Virus record (IMG/VR): IMGVR_UViG_3300013131_000052
Location: 1-55,980 of that record
Direction: 5' to 3' (one strand)
Source of the DNA: a virus
Length of the DNA: 55,980 nucleotides
A program made the translations under genes and the position numbers. This document shows, in pieces, positions 54,831 through 55,980 of this stretch (position 1 is its first letter; every line of letters starts with the position of its first letter). The notes beneath the pieces are model-generated. The model was given only the letters and a program-made list of their open reading frames with translations. It searched no databases and was not told where the DNA came from.

Positions 54831-54944
54831 TTAAAAATTATCACACCAATTCTTATGAGGATTCACGAACATAACACAGTCTAATACTTCACCTGTTCCT
54901 ATCAATAAGATAGTAAAAATAATAAGACCTATCAAATACCTCAT
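54831..54944 (-). CDS. Very small membrane peptide (37 aa)
   Basis: ATG 54944 after AGAAGGAAAAATT. Product MRYLIGLIIFTILLIGTGEV is one hydrophobic helix with a short tail (LDCVMFVNPHKNWCDNF). Fills the gap between tRNA-Gln and tRNA-Met. Could be a single-pass inner-membrane peptide; support is the ribosome site and composition. Confidence 0.5.
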   Translation of the reverse strand: MRYLIGLIIFTILLIGTGEVLDCVMFVNPHKNWCDNF

Positions 54945-54959
54945 AATAATTTTTCCTTC

Positions 54960-55034
54960 TGGTGGTAATGGTAGGATTCGAACCTACACCTTGCGCCGTA
55001 TGAAGGCGTTGCACGACCATTATGCTACATTACC
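54960..55034 (-). tRNA. tRNA-Met(CAT) elongator (or Ile2)
   Basis: Acceptor GGTAATG / CATTACC, anticodon loop TTCATAC (CAT), stem CGCC/GGCG, T-arm GTAGG-TTCGAAT-CCTAC, A and CCA encoded. Stop codon of the HNH gene lies inside its 5' end. Lysidine-modified Ile is an alternative. Confidence 0.9.
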
Positions 55035-55636
55035 GATAAAAGTTTTTTTGCTCTTTCGTAATTATTGCCTTTAGCAGATAACCCTGCTTTTAATAAACCC
55101 TGTCTTATGTTAGGACTATCTTTTAGGCACTTTAGCAAAACATCGTCAGATACATTGTTCAATCCATTTTTAGAAGGTTTATTTCGTCCTCTCCAGGTAT
55201 CTGTAATGCTATGGCAATTAGGACACAATCCTTCTAAATTATCTCTATCGTTATTTTGATTGTTTCCATCTTTGTGTTCTAACTCGAGAACAATCTTGAA
55301 TCCCTGCCAGTCTGATAAACCGCATTTAGCACAACAATAATTCTGTTCTGCAAATATTCTTCTTCGTTTTCGATCAAATCCCAGATCGTCAAAAGACAAT
55401 TCGAACAATCTTTTTTGAACTTTTTCTTTATATTTTTTAACTTTGGTATTAAATTTTTCTTGTGTAAGGCCGCCTCTTATTCCTAATTTTTTTCCTTTAA
55501 GAGCTAAACTTTTTTTAAGTTTAGATTCTTCAGAAAATACTCTACTGTTAGCACATTTTCGAGAACAAAATCTTTTCTCGCCATATTTGCTATAAGCATC
55601 AAATTCTCTATTACATTTTTCACATTTTTTAATCAT
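55025..55636 (-). CDS. HNH endonuclease with N-terminal zinc finger (203 aa)
   Basis: N-terminal four-cysteine finger (C5, C8, C24, C28: KCEKCNREF..RFCSRKCANSR), then a Lys-rich linker with a NUMOD-like LALKGKKLGIRGG segment, and the HNH core CCAKCGLSD..LELEHKDGNNQNNDRDNLEGLCPNCH (its key parts LEHKDGNN and LCPNCHS). A homing-type endonuclease, as often found in phage tRNA clusters. Frame intact. Its stop lies 10 bp inside the tRNA-Met gene. Late promoter at 55666. Confidence 0.92.
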   Translation of the reverse strand: MIKKCEKCNREFDAYSKYGEKRFCSRKCANSRVFSEESKLKKSLALKGKKLGIRGGLTQEKFNTKVKKYKEKVQKRLFELSFDDLGFDRKRRRIFAEQNYCCAKCGLSDWQGFKIVLELEHKDGNNQNNDRDNLEGLCPNCHSITDTWRGRNKPSKNGLNNVSDDVLLKCLKDSPNIRQGLLKAGLSAKGNNYERAKKLLSVM

Positions 55637-55665
55637 AGTCGAACCCTAAATTATTATTACTAGTG

Positions 55666-55673
55666 TATTTATA
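55666..55673 (-). promoter_or_regulatory. Perfect late promoter TATAAATA for the HNH gene
   Basis: Exact octamer on the minus strand, 29 bases before ATG 55636; also the downstream boundary of the Lys/Ile/Ser tRNA group. Confidence 0.72.
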
Positions 55674-55690
55674 AGTTCGGCACAAAAAAA

Positions 55691-55765
55691 TGGTAGGACC
55701 GTGGAGACTTGCACTCCCCTCTATGGGTTAAAAGCCCATTGCTTCGCTGTCAAAGCTTCGATCCC
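55691..55765 (-). tRNA. tRNA-Lys(TTT)
   Basis: Acceptor GGGATCG / CGGTCCT, D-arm GCTT..AAGC, anticodon arm ATGGG-CTTTTAA-CCCAT (TTT), A and CCA encoded. The T-loop is TGCAAGT instead of TTCRANT, which is unusual. Confidence 0.85.
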
Positions 55766-55772
55766 CCCAAAC

Positions 55773-55846
55773 TGGTAGCCACAGTTGGAATCGAACCAAC
55801 GTCTGCACCTTATCAAGATGCTGCTAATCCCCTCAGCTATGCGGCT
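55773..55846 (-). tRNA. tRNA-Ile(GAT)
   Basis: Acceptor AGCCGCA / TGTGGCT, anticodon arm GCATC-TTGATAA-GGTGC (GAT), T-arm GTTGG-TTCGATT-CCAAC, A and CCA encoded. Confidence 0.9.
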
Positions 55847-55892
55847 ATTGATAGTTGTTTTTAATAAACTTCCAAATTTCTGAATCAGTCAT
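55845..55892 (-). CDS. Possible 15-codon micro-ORF
   Basis: ATG 55892 follows CAAGGAG at good spacing; product MTDSEIWKFIKNNYQ, with its TAG overlapping the first two bases of tRNA-Ile. May be a gene remnant or a true tiny peptide; only the ribosome site supports it. Confidence 0.3.
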   Translation of the reverse strand: MTDSEIWKFIKNNYQ

Positions 55893-55915
55893 AATGATGC
55901 TCCTTGTATTAAAAT

Positions 55916-55980
55916 TGGTGGAAGCGGTGAGATTCGAACTCACGGACCCTTTCGGATCGTCTGTTTTCAAGACAGGTGCA
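55916..55980 (-). tRNA. tRNA-Ser(TGA), partial at window end
   Basis: 3' part only: anticodon loop CTTGAAA (TGA) in stem CTGT/ACAG, variable arm GATCCGAAAGGGTCC, T-arm GTGAG-TTCGAAT-CTCAC, CGCTTCC, A and CCA encoded. Confidence 0.85.

Noticed and set aside
1-55980. Prophage or integrative element in a bacterial chromosome
   Set aside because: No integrase, repressor or attachment repeats, and no chromosomal genes at either end; late promoters and tRNA array fit a lytic T4-like genome.

Overview
The window reads as part of the genome of a large T4-like (contractile-tail) bacteriophage. Evidence: very large repetitive virion fibre genes; octamers matching the T4 late-promoter consensus TATAAATA in front of structural and accessory genes; consensus sigma70 promoters (TTGACA, 17 bp, TATAAT/TATACT) in front of early-looking genes; about 23 tRNA genes, almost all encoding CCA; an HNH endonuclease inside the tRNA array; and many short overlapping genes. 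No integrase, ribosomal or other chromosomal housekeeping genes are seen. The cargo points to a betaproteobacterial (Burkholderiales-like) host: a Gram-negative porin of the type usual there, and TctA/TctC (Bug-family) transporter genes that are most abundant in that order. The host call is inference.

Layout. 1-8.9 kb: two giant fibre/structural genes on the minus strand. 9-20.8 kb: mostly minus-strand early/middle genes: UV endonuclease, glycosyltransferase, KdsA, QueD-like protein, a second fibre gene, ThyX, a methyltransferase, a histone H1-like protein, many small proteins of unknown role, and an oversized tRNA-like gene. 21-44.6 kb: an accessory block of short gene groups that switch strand about nine times. 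It holds a porin, eight 2-oxoglutarate/Fe(II) oxygenase-like proteins, seven PP-loop (N-type ATP pyrophosphatase) proteins, a TctB-TctA membrane transporter with two TctC-type binding proteins, two membrane di-iron lipid desaturase/hydroxylase proteins, a radical SAM protein, an enolase-superfamily protein, a nitronate-monooxygenase-like flavoprotein and a tandem DUF2061 protein. 44.6-46.7 kb: a tail-fibre gene with an NVTG repeat. 46.8-56 kb: phosphoesterase, dual-specificity phosphatase, metallopeptidase, SDR, SGNH hydrolase and RNA polymerase omega-like genes, three more 2OG oxygenases, and the tRNA array.

How it may work together (inference). sigma70 promoters serve the early operons and tRNAs, while gp55-type late promoters drive virion genes and several cargo groups, so some cargo is made late. 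Porin plus TctA/TctB/TctC would bring carboxylates or similar small acids across both membranes. PP-loop ligases, 2OG oxygenases, radical SAM, enolase and flavoprotein genes look like an enzyme set that builds or decorates a small molecule, glycan or peptide; the product cannot be read from sequence.

The most unusual non-coding signal is at 52965-53133. A perfect 20-bp inverted repeat encloses a T-arm, a CCA and, downstream of them, a complementary acceptor-like strand and a D-arm-like hairpin, i.e. tRNA/tmRNA parts in circularly permuted order.
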